Notes under the pieces: model-generated | Told to the model about the DNA's origin: nothing | What the model saw: only the letters and a program-made list of their open reading frames with translations | Databases searched by the model: none | Assembly (NCBI GenBank): GCA_021397835.1 | Contig: JAJFZO010000747.1 | Location: 1,056,501-1,120,500, forward strand | Length of the DNA: 64,000 bases | Reading direction: 5' to 3' | From: Moringa oleifera | Taxonomy: Eukaryota > Streptophyta > Magnoliopsida > Brassicales > Moringaceae | Made by a program: the position numbers and the translations under genes | Shown here: positions 37,948 to 51,161 of the stretch, in pieces | Position numbering within the stretch: the stretch's first letter is position 1 | Layout of the letters: each line of letters begins with the position of its first letter

Positions 37948-40900
37948 TTAATCCGTGTAAAAATTCATGTCCCTGTTGACTGGGCACCACGAAGCTTTTA
38001 ATGGGTTCCCGTCGAGAATTCAATGGGACGACGCGCCCCATTAATAAGCGTCGTGAAGGTAGTAAATTATGGCTATTGCCCTTGCCCATTGCATCCCATC
38101 CTTCAAACGATGCTCCCTGGTGTCGTTTTCGATTTTCCAAGGAGAAAGAGCCTACGTGGCTGTCTTTGAGTGAGATGAGTTGTCATTCCGCTTTTAGCAA
38201 ACAAAGACGGATCAGCATTAGTAAAGAAACTGTGATTCCTGCCTCTCCTTGTTAGAATCAACTCCTTGGAGACTTAATTTTCTTGAAAAGAAGTAAAAAT
38301 TGAAAAAATAACAACTTGTTGTCTTTTTATTTAATAGTTCTAGAGTTTTAAAATTTTATTAAAAATTTTATGAAATAAATATTAATTTAATTTTAATTTT
38401 GACTCAATTAATGATAAAAAAAATTAAATTTATTTTTATTTTTTAACATATCTTAAGAATAAGTAAAATAAATTTACATTATTTTAAATTTATTTTTATT
38501 TTTAATTAATTTTCAACACATACGTTATGTTTATTAATTTTTAAAATTTTTGATCATATAAAATTTTAAAAAATATTTTATTAAAATTTTTAATTTTTTA
38601 TGATGATGATTTAGATATTTTCTTACATATGCGACAAATTGTAAGAAAAAATATATAAAATCATTAATTTGAATATTTTGAATTTTTATATTTTTAATAA
38701 AATATAAATATTAAATTTATAATTAATTTAATCAATATTTCAAACTATAAAACACCAGTATTTGTTTAAATTGTTTATATCTATTTTAATTTATTACAAA
38801 AATATTTTTCAAAAATAAAATTTGTTATGTCACTTTATTAAAATAATTCAATTTTTATATGATTAAATAATTTACGTTATTAAATTTATAAATGTATATA
38901 ATCATAAATTATATCTTATTTTAATTTGCCTAAAATGTAGTATAATCATTAGCTACAAATTTCAAAAAATTACAGAATTTTCTAATTTGGAAAGTGCCTA
39001 TCACATGGCTTTCTCATTAAAAAAAAAAAAAAATTCTAAATCCAATGGATTAGATTGTAAATATGGAGGACTAACAACTTATAACAACGTTATTAATTTA
39101 TAAATCGAGCAATAAATTACATCATTGTAATAAAAAAATAAATAATCTAATTTTATTCTATAAGTACAACCATGTCGCAAAATTTGAAAAAAAAATATTG
39201 AAAATTTTGTACTAAATTAATAGCTTAATGATTTAAGGTATGTGGTCAGGATATTAATTAATTGAATTTATGAGGAAGAACACGTGCTATTTACATTAAA
39301 AAAATCGGTGAAAATTAAAATAATAATTCAAAGATTCATGCCGAGATGGTGGCATTATATATGATTCACAATTTATTTGAATATTTGCCGCATGATGGAT
39401 TGTATTAATTTTGTATAGATTGTAAAAAGCTACAAGTACAAATAATAATAATAATAATTTTATTTATTTATGATATCACAAATTAGAAAATATAAAAATT
39501 AAAAATTAAATTCAAGCATAACGATTTAAATTGGACGCTCTTATGTCTAATTAGTTAGATGTATTGTTTTATTAAGATTTTTCATTAAATAAAAAAGATT
39601 AAGACATTTTCTGTAGAAAAATAAAATAGTATTTTTAAATTTAATATATTAATATAAAAATAAATTAATAAAATCTTAACTATACTCAGTACACTTTATT
39701 ATATTATCATGTGTTATGATCCTTTAAAGGTTTAATACAATAGAAAATTATTACAAAAAAATAAAAAATATTTTTATTAATTTAATATATTAATATAAAA
39801 AATAAAAAATAAATTAATAAAATCTTAACTATACTCAGTACACTTTATTATATTATCATGTGTTATGATCCTTTAAAGGTTTAATACAATAGAAAATTAT
39901 TATACAAATAAAAAATATTTTTATTAATTTAATATATTAATATAAAAAAATAAAAAATAAATTAATAAAATTCCTAATTATTCATACCATCGAATTATCA
40001 AACATATTGATTTCTTTAAAAATTCAATACAATTCAAAACAGTAAAGAATTCTCATCTTAAATAAAAATTAATTTTTACTTTCTAGACATTCCCACCATT
40101 AATTTTGTCTATTTTCTCATTTATCTAACTAATTAAAATTTATAAAATTCACTCTTAATATTTAAATTCAATATCTAATCTAAAAAAAAAAGCCCTACTT
40201 TCTAATATTTATCCCTAAATGAGAAAAATAAAAAAAATAATCTCTTTCTTACACTTTTCCATTTTATATTATATTTAATTATGACCCTTTGGTGCATCAA
40301 GGAGGTAAGGCTAAAGTTGGCCGGTGAAGATGCATGAAGAGCTTTTTGCCATTAAATAATAATATATAGAAACAGTAATTAATTGGTTTTTTCTTCTTTT
40401 TTCTTTTGGTACCTCCATTATTCCACAGGTTTCTTTCCATTAATGGAAAGCCCTAAAAGTCAAGAAGTGGGACAGTTTTTTATTGGAATTTTAGGGCAAT
40501 TGGGTAGGGGACACCCTAGCAAGTGTGTGAATCTAAGCATTTTCATTTCTTATTTTTTGAGCTAATTAATATTATTGTTAACTTACTTTGGGAAATAATT
40601 TTTTAAAAATTTATTATATTAATATAAAGAAAAAATAAATTATAAATATTTATTTTATTAAATTATTTCATAATATTTTAAAAAATCAATGCAATTAAAT
40701 CAAAAAATATTTTAGTCTTTTTATTTAAAAGAGCAATTTTTAAAATTATATACCTTGATCTCATACGAAATAATATTATAATATATTCAATTCATTATTT
40801 GATATATATCATTTAACACTAATATCAAAAATCACAAGTCTCAATATTAAATAAATGTGTCATCTTAATATAAGTAAAAAATGTCAAATTTAGAGAAAAT

Positions 40901-41736
40901 ATTAAATTGAGATTGAGATATCATTAACATAAGTAAAAAAAAATAATTATAAATATACTTTAAAAATAAGAATTCCTTGAGTCCATAAGTTAAACTTTTG
41001 AGTTAAATATACTAAATTTGGGATAAGTTGTTTAATATTAAAAGGAGTAAATGATATTAATAGAAGCGTATAAATATTAAATTTTAATAATTAAACTATT
41101 AATTAATTAATTTTCAATAATAGAGATTGGAGTTTTGATTTTTCCTACTTCCGAAAAGAAAATGGATTGTACTGAAAGTTGAGAAGAAGAGGCTAAATAG
41201 GGCTGCAAATTGGTCTTCTGGGCTTAATTTTATGAAAGAGAAGAACCCATCAGCTTCACCTCCCCCGCCCAGTTACTCAGGTCGGTAGATATATAGTGTC
41301 ATAATTATGCAGATATTGTGTCAAGTATTTTGATAAAAAATATTTTATTATGTTAATATAAAAATAAAATAAAAATATTTTAATTAATTATTTTATTTTA
41401 TTGATTATTATGTACCAATAAAATTTAGTATAATTTAGATTAGTAAAATTTAGCGCAATTCATAATTCAGATGAGTTAAAAAAATCAGAGATCTTTGGAG
41501 CAACTTCATTTATGTTATTAATGCAAGCATAATTACATTTATTATTAGCCCATTTGGCAAAATCAAAAATACAGCAGAACAAAAGAATATGAGTGAGGCA
41601 TAGTCTTATTTCAACTCTGAGCAACTTCTTCGTAGCTTAGCTTGCTCGAAAGAACTTTTTATACATTCAAAATGGCTCCGCAGACGTCTCTTCTTTCCTT
41701 GTTTCTTCTTCTTCCTTCATGTACTCACGAATTCTC
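37948..41736. other. Gene-free AT-rich spacer
   Basis: A short GC-richer island (to about 38260), then AT-rich DNA with a tandem duplication at 39630-39972 and small ATA/TAA microsatellites (39446). No gene is seen. The part from about 41580 on is presumably the laccase 3' UTR. Confidence 0.6.
39630..39972. repeat. 149-bp tandem duplication
   Basis: AAATCTTAACTATACTCAG begins at 39671 and again at 39820. About 100 bases from there are identical between the copies, including TTATCATGTGTTATGATCC and AGGTTTAATACAATAG. The flanking AT-rich link (TTTAATATATTAATATAAAA) occurs three times. Confidence 0.92.
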
Positions 41737-44700
41737 TTAACACTTGGGAAGATCGCTAGGAGGAGGCAGAAGAGACTCGTTTGGGCCGTTGCCGTTGTCG
41801 ACGAGGAACGCCATCTTAAGCCCCCATGATGTGTGCACCTCCAGATGGCAATGCATGAACCAGACCCCTATGAACAGAAACAAGAAGAATGTGGTTATCC
41901 CTTTGATATGCCAATGTAATTACGCACAGTTTTCTTTTCTTTTTATTGGGTTTTACCTGGATTATCTGCTCGGAATCTTATAGCAGTCCATCCGCCGGAT
42001 GGTACTCCGATCGTGTTTCTCTCGACGGGATCAACTAGGTTGAAGTTCTTCGGATCCTTTTCGGGGTTGAAGTTGCCGAGCCCACTTCCCACGGAGAAGA
42101 AATTGAATCCATGGAGATGTACCGGGTGGTTTTCCGGTGTTATCATCCCCGTGTCTTGCAGGACTAGCTGCACGGTGGAGTTGTAAGCCAGCCTGTAAAC
42201 CCTAGTGCCACTCATGGTCTGGAAGTTTGCTGGTTGCGTCCCTGTATAGTTGTACTGCACAGGAGGGTTTCCAGGGAAGTCGTCAGTGAACACTCCGCTT
42301 ATGTTGAAGAAGTGAGCCTGAAGAAGAGAAATATCCGGCATCACGAAGGTGATATTGTTGATATCGGCAACAACTCGGTTGCCATTAACGCAAGTGGAGC
42401 AAGGGTTGACGCCGAGCCCAATGGTGAATAACAGAGAATGGTCGATCTTCAACGGTACTTTAGCTGGGTACTTCTTCGAGTTCAAGCTGCGCAAGGAGTC
42501 CGTGAAGTTGGACGCCACCGGAGTTGCATTCTGCGGGGGAGGATAAGCGAGGGTGGTGGTGGGAGCGCTGGCGAGAGTGCCCCAGTAGTGTAACGTGGCT
42601 GTGGCGGTCACGTTGTCAACAGCGATGGGAGCGTCCATGAAAGGAGATGCTGCAACCATGAACTTGCCGCTGCCGAGGGAAGTAGTCAACAGGGCGTTCG
42701 TGGTCTGGCCAGGAGCGATAAGAATGGTGTCAGTCTTGAAGGGTTTTGTGTAGACTGCGTCGACCTCAACAACGGTGAATTTGTGGCCGGCGATCTTGAA
42801 GAAGAGCTCCTCATTCAATGCAGCGTTGATGATACGAAGCATGTAGGTCTTCCCTGGCTTCACTGGCAGCGTAAAACCTCCTGGAATCCATAGAAACAAT
42901 TAATCATGATTTATAAGAGAATCATTGCTTATAACAGGATCAATTAACGAAGCCAAATTTATATCAAGTACCCTCTGAAGGGCAGCTGGAGACAGGGCCT
43001 GGATACCCATTAATGGTGTGAGCATCAGAGACATTAGGGGCCAGACCAGACTGCGTAGCTTCATTGATCACTGCTTCAACGTCTGATTTCCACCATTCAC
43101 CTACACATCCAACTACCCATTAACGAAACCAACGCAACAAACGAAAAAGCATTATTTCTTAAGTTCTTTCTATCATTTCGATCTGTTCTTCACCTAATAT
43201 AAGAACAACTTCCTTGTCGGGTTTCGGGAACGGATATGGCACGCCGCGCTTAGGCAAGATGACGATGGCGCCATGGACGGTGGCCCTGAGCCAGAGAATA
43301 TGTGCGTGCCAGAGAAGAGTGCCTCTCTGCCCTGTGAGCGTGAAGTTGTACAGATAAGTCTGGCCTGGTTGGATCGGACACTGCGTGATATACGCCGGCC
43401 CGTCCGCCCAGCCGGTCCTCAGCTGCCTCACTCCATGCCTGCCTCACAGAGACAATTCATCAAACACTTGGAAGTAACAAACTAGCATTAGAAATCAGGG
43501 GCAAAATAGTAAATCTGACACTCACCAGTGGATGCTGACGTTGTACTCGACATGGTTGACCACTTTGACCAGAACGGTGTCGTCCTCTCTGGCAACTATG
43601 GTGGGCCCGGGGAACATGCCGTTGACTGTGACTATGGGCTTTGTTGAGCAGAGCCGGGTCGTGTCCTTCATTACCACCTGCACATATAAATTACAAATTA
43701 TGATTATACTAATAATATAGTTACTTTAACTAATACAAATAAATAATTTAATAATTTATAATGTACTATGGGTGAGCTGTAGACTACAGTCACCAAATAT
43801 TAGGTGGCTTTTTATAACCAAAAGAGCACTTTAATGTTTGATAAATATATAATTAATTAATTAATTGATAATAATATTATTAAAAACAAATTTAAAAAAT
43901 ATTATTCATTTATTAAGCATATGCCATCCGGATTATGATTTTAACTCGATTGTTCTTTTAAAAACATATTGATACTTAATAATTATAATTATATTTATTT
44001 TTATTTTATTAACATAATAAATTATTAAAAATATATTTTTAAAAATAATTTGTTGCTGAATTAGATCAACCGATAATCTTTATTTATATTATATTGGTGT
44101 GCACTTACCTTCTAGATTAAATCATAACTAAATACTGTTTGGTTTGTTAGAAAATTTATAGGGAAATGGATAATATTTTCCCTGTATTCAAAGTGAGGTG
44201 GTTCAAGTTTTTCACCATTAGTTGTTGATGGGTCACATCAATTTGATTTTTTTTTTTAAAAAAAAACTTGGAACAAATTGAGAAATTAACGTAATTAGAA
44301 TTAAAATAGCATGATTGGTTCACCTCACTATGGGAATAAAATGAAATTAAAATAAGAAAAAAAACGTGCAAGCATGCAATAGTCCGACTTAATTAACAGT
44401 TACAGTCACAAGTATGGTACAACAAGAAGCCAATTATGCCACGAGAAGCATCAGAGCACAAGTGATTTTAGTAACCAATCTTCTCTACCCCACACCTAAT
44501 TATATTAGTAAATTTTTTTAATTATTTTTTATAAAATTTCTCTTGTACTTACGAAAAATCGGGATTTTCAAGTTTCTTCGGGTCATTAAACCTGAATCGC
44601 CAAGAAATAGAAAACTCAAACTAATTTTGATTTTGTGAATAATGACAAAATTCATAAGGTAAAAACATTATTTACCATCTCTTAATTTTAAGTTTTGAAC

Positions 44701-45235
44701 AAGAATTGACGGTCTTATTGTGCAAAATGAGTTGTAGTTATTTTTTTAAAAGAATTAATACATGATAATTTAATAAAATTAATAATTAAAATTTTTTATA
44801 TTTTTTGTTATCATATTAATATGATAAATTATGAAAAAAATTATTATTATTTTTTAAAAATATAATCACAAACTGGGATCAATTAACTTACAGCAGCAGC
44901 TAGAATTCATGTAATTAACTGGTACAATTAGCTTAGCCTCTTCAGTACATAATGTTCATGAATTAGTTAATGCATGCATGCATGCATTAGCTACTCATGA
45001 TCATCAAGCAAATGAAGCTCTCATACTTATGCATTAGCTACTCATGATCATCAAGCAAATGAAGCTCTCATACTTGCTAACAATTAATCATAAAAAAAGA
45101 AGAAATTAAAAACCTTAAGCAGAAGGAATAATCACTTACGTTGAACTTGTAATGCCGGACCATGCTCTGTACGGACGCCGGAAACAGGCAAGCCACCAGC
45201 ACCGCCAGGACCCGAATCCACACCACCATCTTCAT
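41737..45235 (-). CDS. Laccase (plant multicopper oxidase, LAC4-like)
   Basis: Secreted copper oxidase that oxidises monolignols for lignin polymerisation in cell walls. Six exons: 45235-45140, 43677-43526, 43438-43194, 43100-42972, 42880-41957 and 41867-41737, giving 558 residues. A signal peptide of about 24 residues ends near FPASVQS. The copper motifs are all present: HWHG (82-85), WHAH (126-129), HPVHLHG and [12 protein letters not shown] (521-532; T1 Cys 522, axial position Leu 532). Many NXS/T glycosylation sites occur. The sequence is closest in my memory to Arabidopsis LAC4. Intron 1 is long (about 1.46 kb) and holds a 47-bp duplication. A miR397-like site lies in exon 5. Confidence 0.94.
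42811..42831 (-). promoter_or_regulatory. miR397 target-like site in laccase mRNA
   Basis: The plus strand here agrees with the 21-nt miR397a sequence, as I remember it, at 19 positions. In the duplex this leaves one G:G mismatch at miRNA position 6 and one G:U wobble at position 8. Pairing is perfect at positions 9-21, across the cleavage site. The site encodes part of the conserved INAALNEE segment, where miR397 sites lie in other laccases of this clade. Confidence 0.75.
44982..45075. repeat. 47-bp perfect tandem duplication in laccase intron 1
   Basis: The unit beginning ATGCATTAGCTACTCATGAT occurs at 44982 and 45029, apparently identical over 47 bases. Just before it is a TGCATGCATGCATGCAT run at 44971-44987, four overlapping RY-type elements. 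Confidence 0.95.
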
Positions 45236-47472
45236 CGATCTTCTGCCTTGCAGCTGTTTTTTTTCTTTTCCTTTCTTTAGGGTTTTGCTTCAGTGGGTAT
45301 ACCACGCAGGAGACCAGTTCTGAGCTTATAAAGACGGGATATATGTCTCTGTTGCCATGTCGTTTTTACCAGTTAGGTGGAAGAAGAAGATGGAGAATAC
45401 TTGAGAGCCAAGTAGGCTAACAAGCCGGCAACGTTTTGAAGCTAAGCTATGGTGCATGCGCATGGTGATATCCTGATTGTCAATGGACTTGGTGGTCAGC
45501 CACTACGTTTGGTCCAACCGTATTGGGTAAAGTACACCCAAATCCTCAGCTAACATCACCTCCTGGCTTTCCTTTTCCCAGTCAAGCGCTTCGACACCTA
45601 CAACTAACGAGAGATAACAAACAGGAGGAGGAGAATGTTCTTTTGTTGTCTAATTTATTGTTTAATATCTTTTCACTTTTGTTATTTTATCATACATTAT
45701 TTTTACTATATTGATTATCCATTAATTAATCAAGATTTAGTCATTAATTAATCCATGCTTAGTTAATTAACTATAATGGGTAATTTTTCTTTTAAATCTT
45801 ATTAGATATGTCGGTTTTAAAACATTTTTTGATATATTAAGAAAATAAATTAAAAATCATATCAAATGTGAAGAAAAATCTCAACTCATGGGCTAATTTT
45901 TAGACATTTGAGAATATATAATCCCATAAGTTAATTAATCTGACCTAATTAATAACGGGACGGATGGAAATTAAATCCCTCGAGAAAGATAATCGAGCAA
46001 GTGAACCGACTTGGTGGGTGGATGATAGCTACATGGAGGAGCTAGATAGTTAACCCAACAAAATTTTTATAGTTGAAGTATGGTTTTCAGAATTGATGGA
46101 AATTGCCTAAGTGGGAAAGTTTGTTTTTTTGGAAAAATAAAAATAAAAATGGGCAACAGCTAATATCTAACCATCCATTAGCTTATAATCCCACTTTAGG
46201 GTTTAATTTAATATTAAATTATCAATCATATTTATGACATTTTAGCTTGATCTTGACTCTCTTCCTCCAGCGATAAGTAAAAATTGATAAGAAAAAGGAA
46301 AATAAGGGTAATTTATTGATTAACTTCTTCATGGCATTGCTTAATGAAATGAAAGTAATATGACTTAGAGTCATCTTGTTTTAATTATTTCACCATGGAA
46401 AATTGTTGCGGCGGACCATTAATAATAGGCATAGTATCGATGTGGTTGACAATCGCCACCACTTTGCTCAATCTTAATTAATTTTGTGCCTCATTCAATG
46501 AATTTTTTGATTAATTATTCAACAAGTTGTAATTTCAGAATATTAGTTAATTGCATAATAAAATGAAGTTAATTTCCCATTAATGAAGCACAAGTAGTGT
46601 ACAATGAAAATCAGAATCAAATACAAATTAATTAAATTAATCAACCGTGGCAAGAATGATCGAAGAGATACAAGAACAAGTGGGTGTCGGTTCAAATTGA
46701 AGATCAGTTTGGTGAACTGATTATTTGACTTCATAAACCCCAATATTCATCTCTTTTTCTTTATTCTCTTCAATCAAAACTAATTTAATTTCTAAATTAA
46801 AACACCGAAGAATTTTAATTAATTTGCCATTGGGACTATGTTCATATACGCGCTTGTGTGTATATATATATATATATGGACTGATCCTTTTGGAATTAAT
46901 GTGGTAAGCATCCGGATATTTGATCTTCCAAGCTGTGCTGAAAGAGACAGGTTGAGAGAGCGACAACAAGCATGTAACATCAAATTAATTAAAATCAACT
47001 TTAAAGAATTAATTAATAATGCAATTCTTGAAATTAACTATATTATATACATAAAATTTCTTTCTTGTAGTTAATAATCTTGTCATCTTGGAGAACAATT
47101 CAAAGCATGAACTAGATAAACTACTCCATAGGCATTCACATTGGAGCATTAATCTAGGAAGAAGTGAATCTTATATATACGCTAATTAACTAACAAAATT
47201 TCATGTAATTTGGACCGACTATTATAATCTTTGGCTTCCAGCAATATGAATGTCTACTATGATTTGGACTAACTAGAATATTCAGTACTCCTATATTGCA
47301 GGCCGTTTTCGCCAAGATCCCTTCTTGTATATGCATTTCTAATCCTTTAAGAATTATAATGGAAGACTACTAATTTATTTCATCTATGTCCTTATATAGG
47401 AAGGGAGCGATGATCATGATGTGAATGAGGCAGCTAAGAACAGTACACACAAGTCAGTAATTCCTGGAAGCC
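45236..47472. other. Shared upstream region of laccase and NPF genes
   Basis: The two genes are divergent across about 2.2 kb. A laccase TATA element (TATAAG, minus strand, 45325-45330) lies about 90 bases from its ATG. An NPF TATA element (TATATA, 47394-47399) lies about 75 bases before its ATG. The middle is AT-rich with a TA run at 46860-46876. No gene is seen. Confidence 0.55.
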
Positions 47473-49449
47473 ATGGCAGAAGATGATGTGTACACGAAGG
47501 ATGGAACTGTAGACTTCCAGGGAAATCCTGCAGACAAAAGGAAAACTGGAACCTGGAAGGCCTGCCCCTTCATCATAGGTATTTCTCTACCTTCAGTCTA
47601 ATTCAACCAGGAAAGGGAAATCTGATAATTAACCAGGCAGTTTTTGTTTATTTCTTTCGGTTTTTTCTGCCCAGGAAATGAATGCTGTGAAAGGTTGGCG
47701 TATTACGGGATGAGTACCAATCTGGTTCTGTATTTCAAGCATCATCTGAATCAGGACAGCTCTACAGCTTCTCGAAATAACTTGAACTGGAGTGGAACTT
47801 GTTATATAACTCCATTGATTGGAGCTTTTCTGGCTGATGCTTATCTGGGAAGATACTGGACGATTGCCTTTTTCTCAATCATTTATGTCGCCGTAAGTTC
47901 TACTGATCTGAAAACGCTAAGTTTTCACAGCCTGTTTACCTGATCGAGCTTAATTTACTTCTACTCTTCCAGGGCATGACACTCTTAGCGCTGTCGGCAT
48001 CCATCCATGGCATAAGGCCAACTTGTTACGCAGAAGACAAGTGCAATCCAACAGATGCTCAAAGTGCAGTGTTCTTCTTAGCGCTATACGTGATAGCTCT
48101 AGGCACTGGAGGGATTAAGCCTTGCGTGTCATCCTATGGAGCGGATCAGTTTGATGACACCGATGAAGCTGAGAAGAAACACAAGAGTTCTTTCTTCAAC
48201 TGGTTTTACTTTTCAATCAACATTGGCGCTCTGATTGCTGCTTCTGTGCTTGTCTGGGTGCAAGATAATGTGAGCTGGGGATGGGGTTTTGGTATTCCTG
48301 CTATAGCCATGGCGATTGCTGTTCTGAGTTTCTTTTCAGGTACTCGGTTGTACAGAAACCAGAAGCCTGGAGGTAGCCCTATCACTCGCCTGTGTCAGGT
48401 TCTGGTTGCATCCCTCAGGAAACACAGCGTCCAGGTACCATCTGAGAAGTCTCTTCTGTATGAAACTGCAGAAGCAGAATCCAATATCAAAGGAAGCCGA
48501 AAGATCGATCACACAGAAGACCTCAGGTTAGTATTTTCCACTCTCGGTCTTCCTCTTCCGTGACTTTCAGATTCAGACGACTTAAGTTTTCTTACATGTT
48601 GGTGTGATTCTTAGTTTCTTTGACAAGGCTGCTGTTGAAACCGAATCAGACAGCAAGAAGGGCTCAGTGGATCCATGCAGACTCTGCACGGTCACACAAG
48701 TTGAGGAGCTAAAGGCCATAGTAAGGCTGCTTCCTATATGGGCAAGTGGAATCATCTTCGCCGCTGTATACAGCCAAATGGGCAGCCTGTTTGTGCTTCA
48801 AGGAGAGAAAATGGACACTCGAGTAGGCAACTCCAGCTTCCATATCCCGCCTGCGTCCCTCTCCATCTTCGACACCCTCAGCGTCATCTTCTGGGTTCCG
48901 ATCTACGACCGAATAATCGTCCCGGCGACACGAAAGCTCACCGGTCACCCAAACGGTCTAACGCAGCTCCAACGAATGGGCATAGGCCTCTTCATATCCA
49001 TCTTCGCCATGGTTGCCGCAGCAGTTCTCGAGTTGAAAAGGCTCCAAATAGTGAGAAAACACAACTACTACGAACTCAAAGAGATGCCCTTATCGATATT
49101 CTGGCAGGTTCCGCAGTACTTCATCATCGGATGCGCAGAGGTCTTCACCTTCATCGGACAGCTCGAGTTCTTCTACGAGCAAGCTCCGGACGCCATGAGG
49201 AGCTTCTGCTCAGCTCTCTCCCTCACCACCGTCGCTCTCGGCAGCTACTTGAGCTCTCTGCTCGTGACTATTGTGACCAAGTTGAGCACCAAGAACGGGA
49301 AGCTCGGATGGATTCCGGACAACCTGAACAAAGGTCACGTCGATTACTTCTTCTGGCTGCTGGCAGGGCTGAGCGTGCTCAACCTGCTTGCTTTCCTCTT
49401 GATCGCCAAGTGGTATACCTACAAAAGGCCACTCGGTACACTTCGTTGA
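47473..49449 (+). CDS. NPF8-type di/tripeptide transporter (PTR1/PTR5-like)
   Basis: Proton-coupled oligopeptide carrier of the NRT1/PTR family. Four exons: 47473-47578, 47675-47892, 47973-48526 and 48615-49449, giving 570 residues, the same length as I recall for Arabidopsis PTR1. The proton-coupling ExxER motif is in [12 protein letters not shown]. The signature [16 protein letters not shown], the loop [20 protein letters not shown] and the end [20 protein letters not shown] are all present. The N terminus [16 protein letters not shown] is typical of the NPF8.1/8.2 clade. Twelve membrane segments are expected, with a large central cytosolic loop. Subclade assignment is good; one-to-one orthology is not settled. 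Confidence 0.95.
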
Positions 49450-50371
49450 TCCAATATTTGTGCTTGTTGAGCCCTAATTGTAAACAAATTCTCGCACGGT
49501 TAAGAGTCTCTTTTTTAAAATTAAATTCGCCAATACAAATCCGATTAATGAAAATTTAATTTTATATCAATTTTTTATAATATAATATATAATATATAAA
49601 AAATAGCATATTGAATTAACAAAATTTTAATTAAAGAGAAATAATTGAGAACTAACACTCATGTATATGGTAAGTTCTATTCTTATAACATATCAAGATA
49701 TATAGATTAGTTTAACAGAATTTTAATTAATTAACTTAATTTTTATAATATAATCATTTAGTTAATTTTTAATTTTTATTTTATGGGTATGAAAATTGTT
49801 AGCACAAATCAATAAAATTTTAGTCTTATAATAAAGTTTTTATAATATAATATATAAAGACCAAACAGATCAAATTAATTAGCAGAATTTAATCAAAGAA
49901 AAACAATTAAGAACTAGTTCTAATTTTATAACATCTCAACATATATGGATCAGATTAATCAATTTAAATTTTTTATGATATAATTATCATTTATAATTTA
50001 ATTAATTTTAAACTTATAACAATTAATTTTTTATAATATAATATATAAAAACTGAACAGATCCGAATAGGTGCAATATCCACTCTTATTTCTTCTTATCT
50101 TTAGAAATCATGACAAAAATTTATTTATTTTTTATTTTTATTACTATTCTAATTAATAATAATAATAATCATTAAAACAAAATAAGAATTTGTTGATGCA
50201 ATCTGGTTTATTGTTTTACTTTGACAAAATTTTGGGCAACTGAGAGAAAACGAGGCCGTTTAGTGTATTCAGTTTCCGTTTTTACCTTTGTTTTCGGTTC
50301 TCCCGTCAGTCACAAGCTAGAAGTTCATCAACTGTTATGCAGACTTGATCAAGTGGTAAGCGCCGGAGAAA
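49450..50371. other. Intergenic spacer
   Basis: AT-rich DNA with repeated TTTTTATAATATAATATATAAA-like segments at 49565, 49845 and 50025, each within a longer loosely similar stretch. It is followed by the leader of the next gene. No gene is seen. Confidence 0.5.
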
Positions 50372-51161
50372 ATGATTCGTAAACGATATCAAGAAGCCAA
50401 AACAGGTGAAAACTATCAGATGCCCAGTTTCTATTGGCGAACTTTTCACCATGAAAATCTGTATATCTTTGTTTTCGTTGCATATTACTTGCAGTGTCTA
50501 TCAATGATGCGGCTCAATAGGTCGCTGTTTCTCTAAGTCTGTTTGATTTTGTTGCTTGTGTTGTCTTGTGTCTCCTCCTGTTCTAGTTTCCTGTTGCTCT
50601 GTTTTGATTTGGGTACGTAGGTGAAAAGCTCCCATAAACTGTTCGGTGAAATGCCTGAACGAGCAATTCCAGCTGCTTTGATCTCAATTTGATGATTCGG
50701 TTTCAGGTTTTCAGTTGTTGAAATCATTGAATGCCGAGAAGTACCTGAAGAAGATAGGATTTGGGAAAGAAGACTACTACTTCTGGAAGCAAGTGGGCAA
50801 GGCGCTGCTGTGCACCTATACGCTATTTGGGGTGGCCTGGGTGTACAACGAAACCTCGCCGTTGGGTTGGTGGACGCTGAAGCCTAAACCAAAGGAAGAG
50901 AGAGAGCTTGCCCACCTTTACGAGCGGCGAGAGTTTCCGTATCCAGGCGATACAGAAGCCATGGAAGAGTTCATTGCAAAGGGAGGCATGATCGGCACTG
51001 CTATTGGTCGCAAAGGGTTCATTGAATCCGACAATGACGCGTATAATTACCAGAAGGAAATGGAGAACAAGAAGTTCGAGCAGGAAGCACATAAGCTGTG
51101 GATAAGGATGAGGAATGAGGTCATTTCTGAGCTGCAAGAGAAAGGATATGATGTTGATTGA
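50372..51161 (+). CDS. Small conserved-looking protein with one membrane segment
   Basis: Two exons: a 34-base exon 50372-50405 (MIRKRYQEAKT) and 50707-51161, giving 162 residues. The split codon joins ACA G to GT and the frame is kept. A basic, Tyr-rich N terminus (residues 1-40) precedes one hydrophobic segment near 41-57 (VGKALLCTYTLFGVAWVY). Then comes GWWTLKPKPKEERELAHLYE and a charged, helix-prone tail to the end. The pattern of short N-in anchor plus charged tail recalls accessory subunits of organelle membrane complexes, but I do not recognise the family and assign no function. The start codon choice rests on the spliced first exon; without it no ATG precedes the hydrophobic segment. 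Confidence 0.75.

Noticed and set aside
37832..38140. Open frame with Pro-Thr-Arg-Pro-Asp repeats
   Set aside because: The repeat is only the translation of the GGGTC pentanucleotide; the rest has no protein character.
48738..49559. Plus-strand open frame of 273 codons over the NPF gene
   Set aside because: It is the +1 frame shadow of NPF exon 4, whose true frame carries the transporter motifs.
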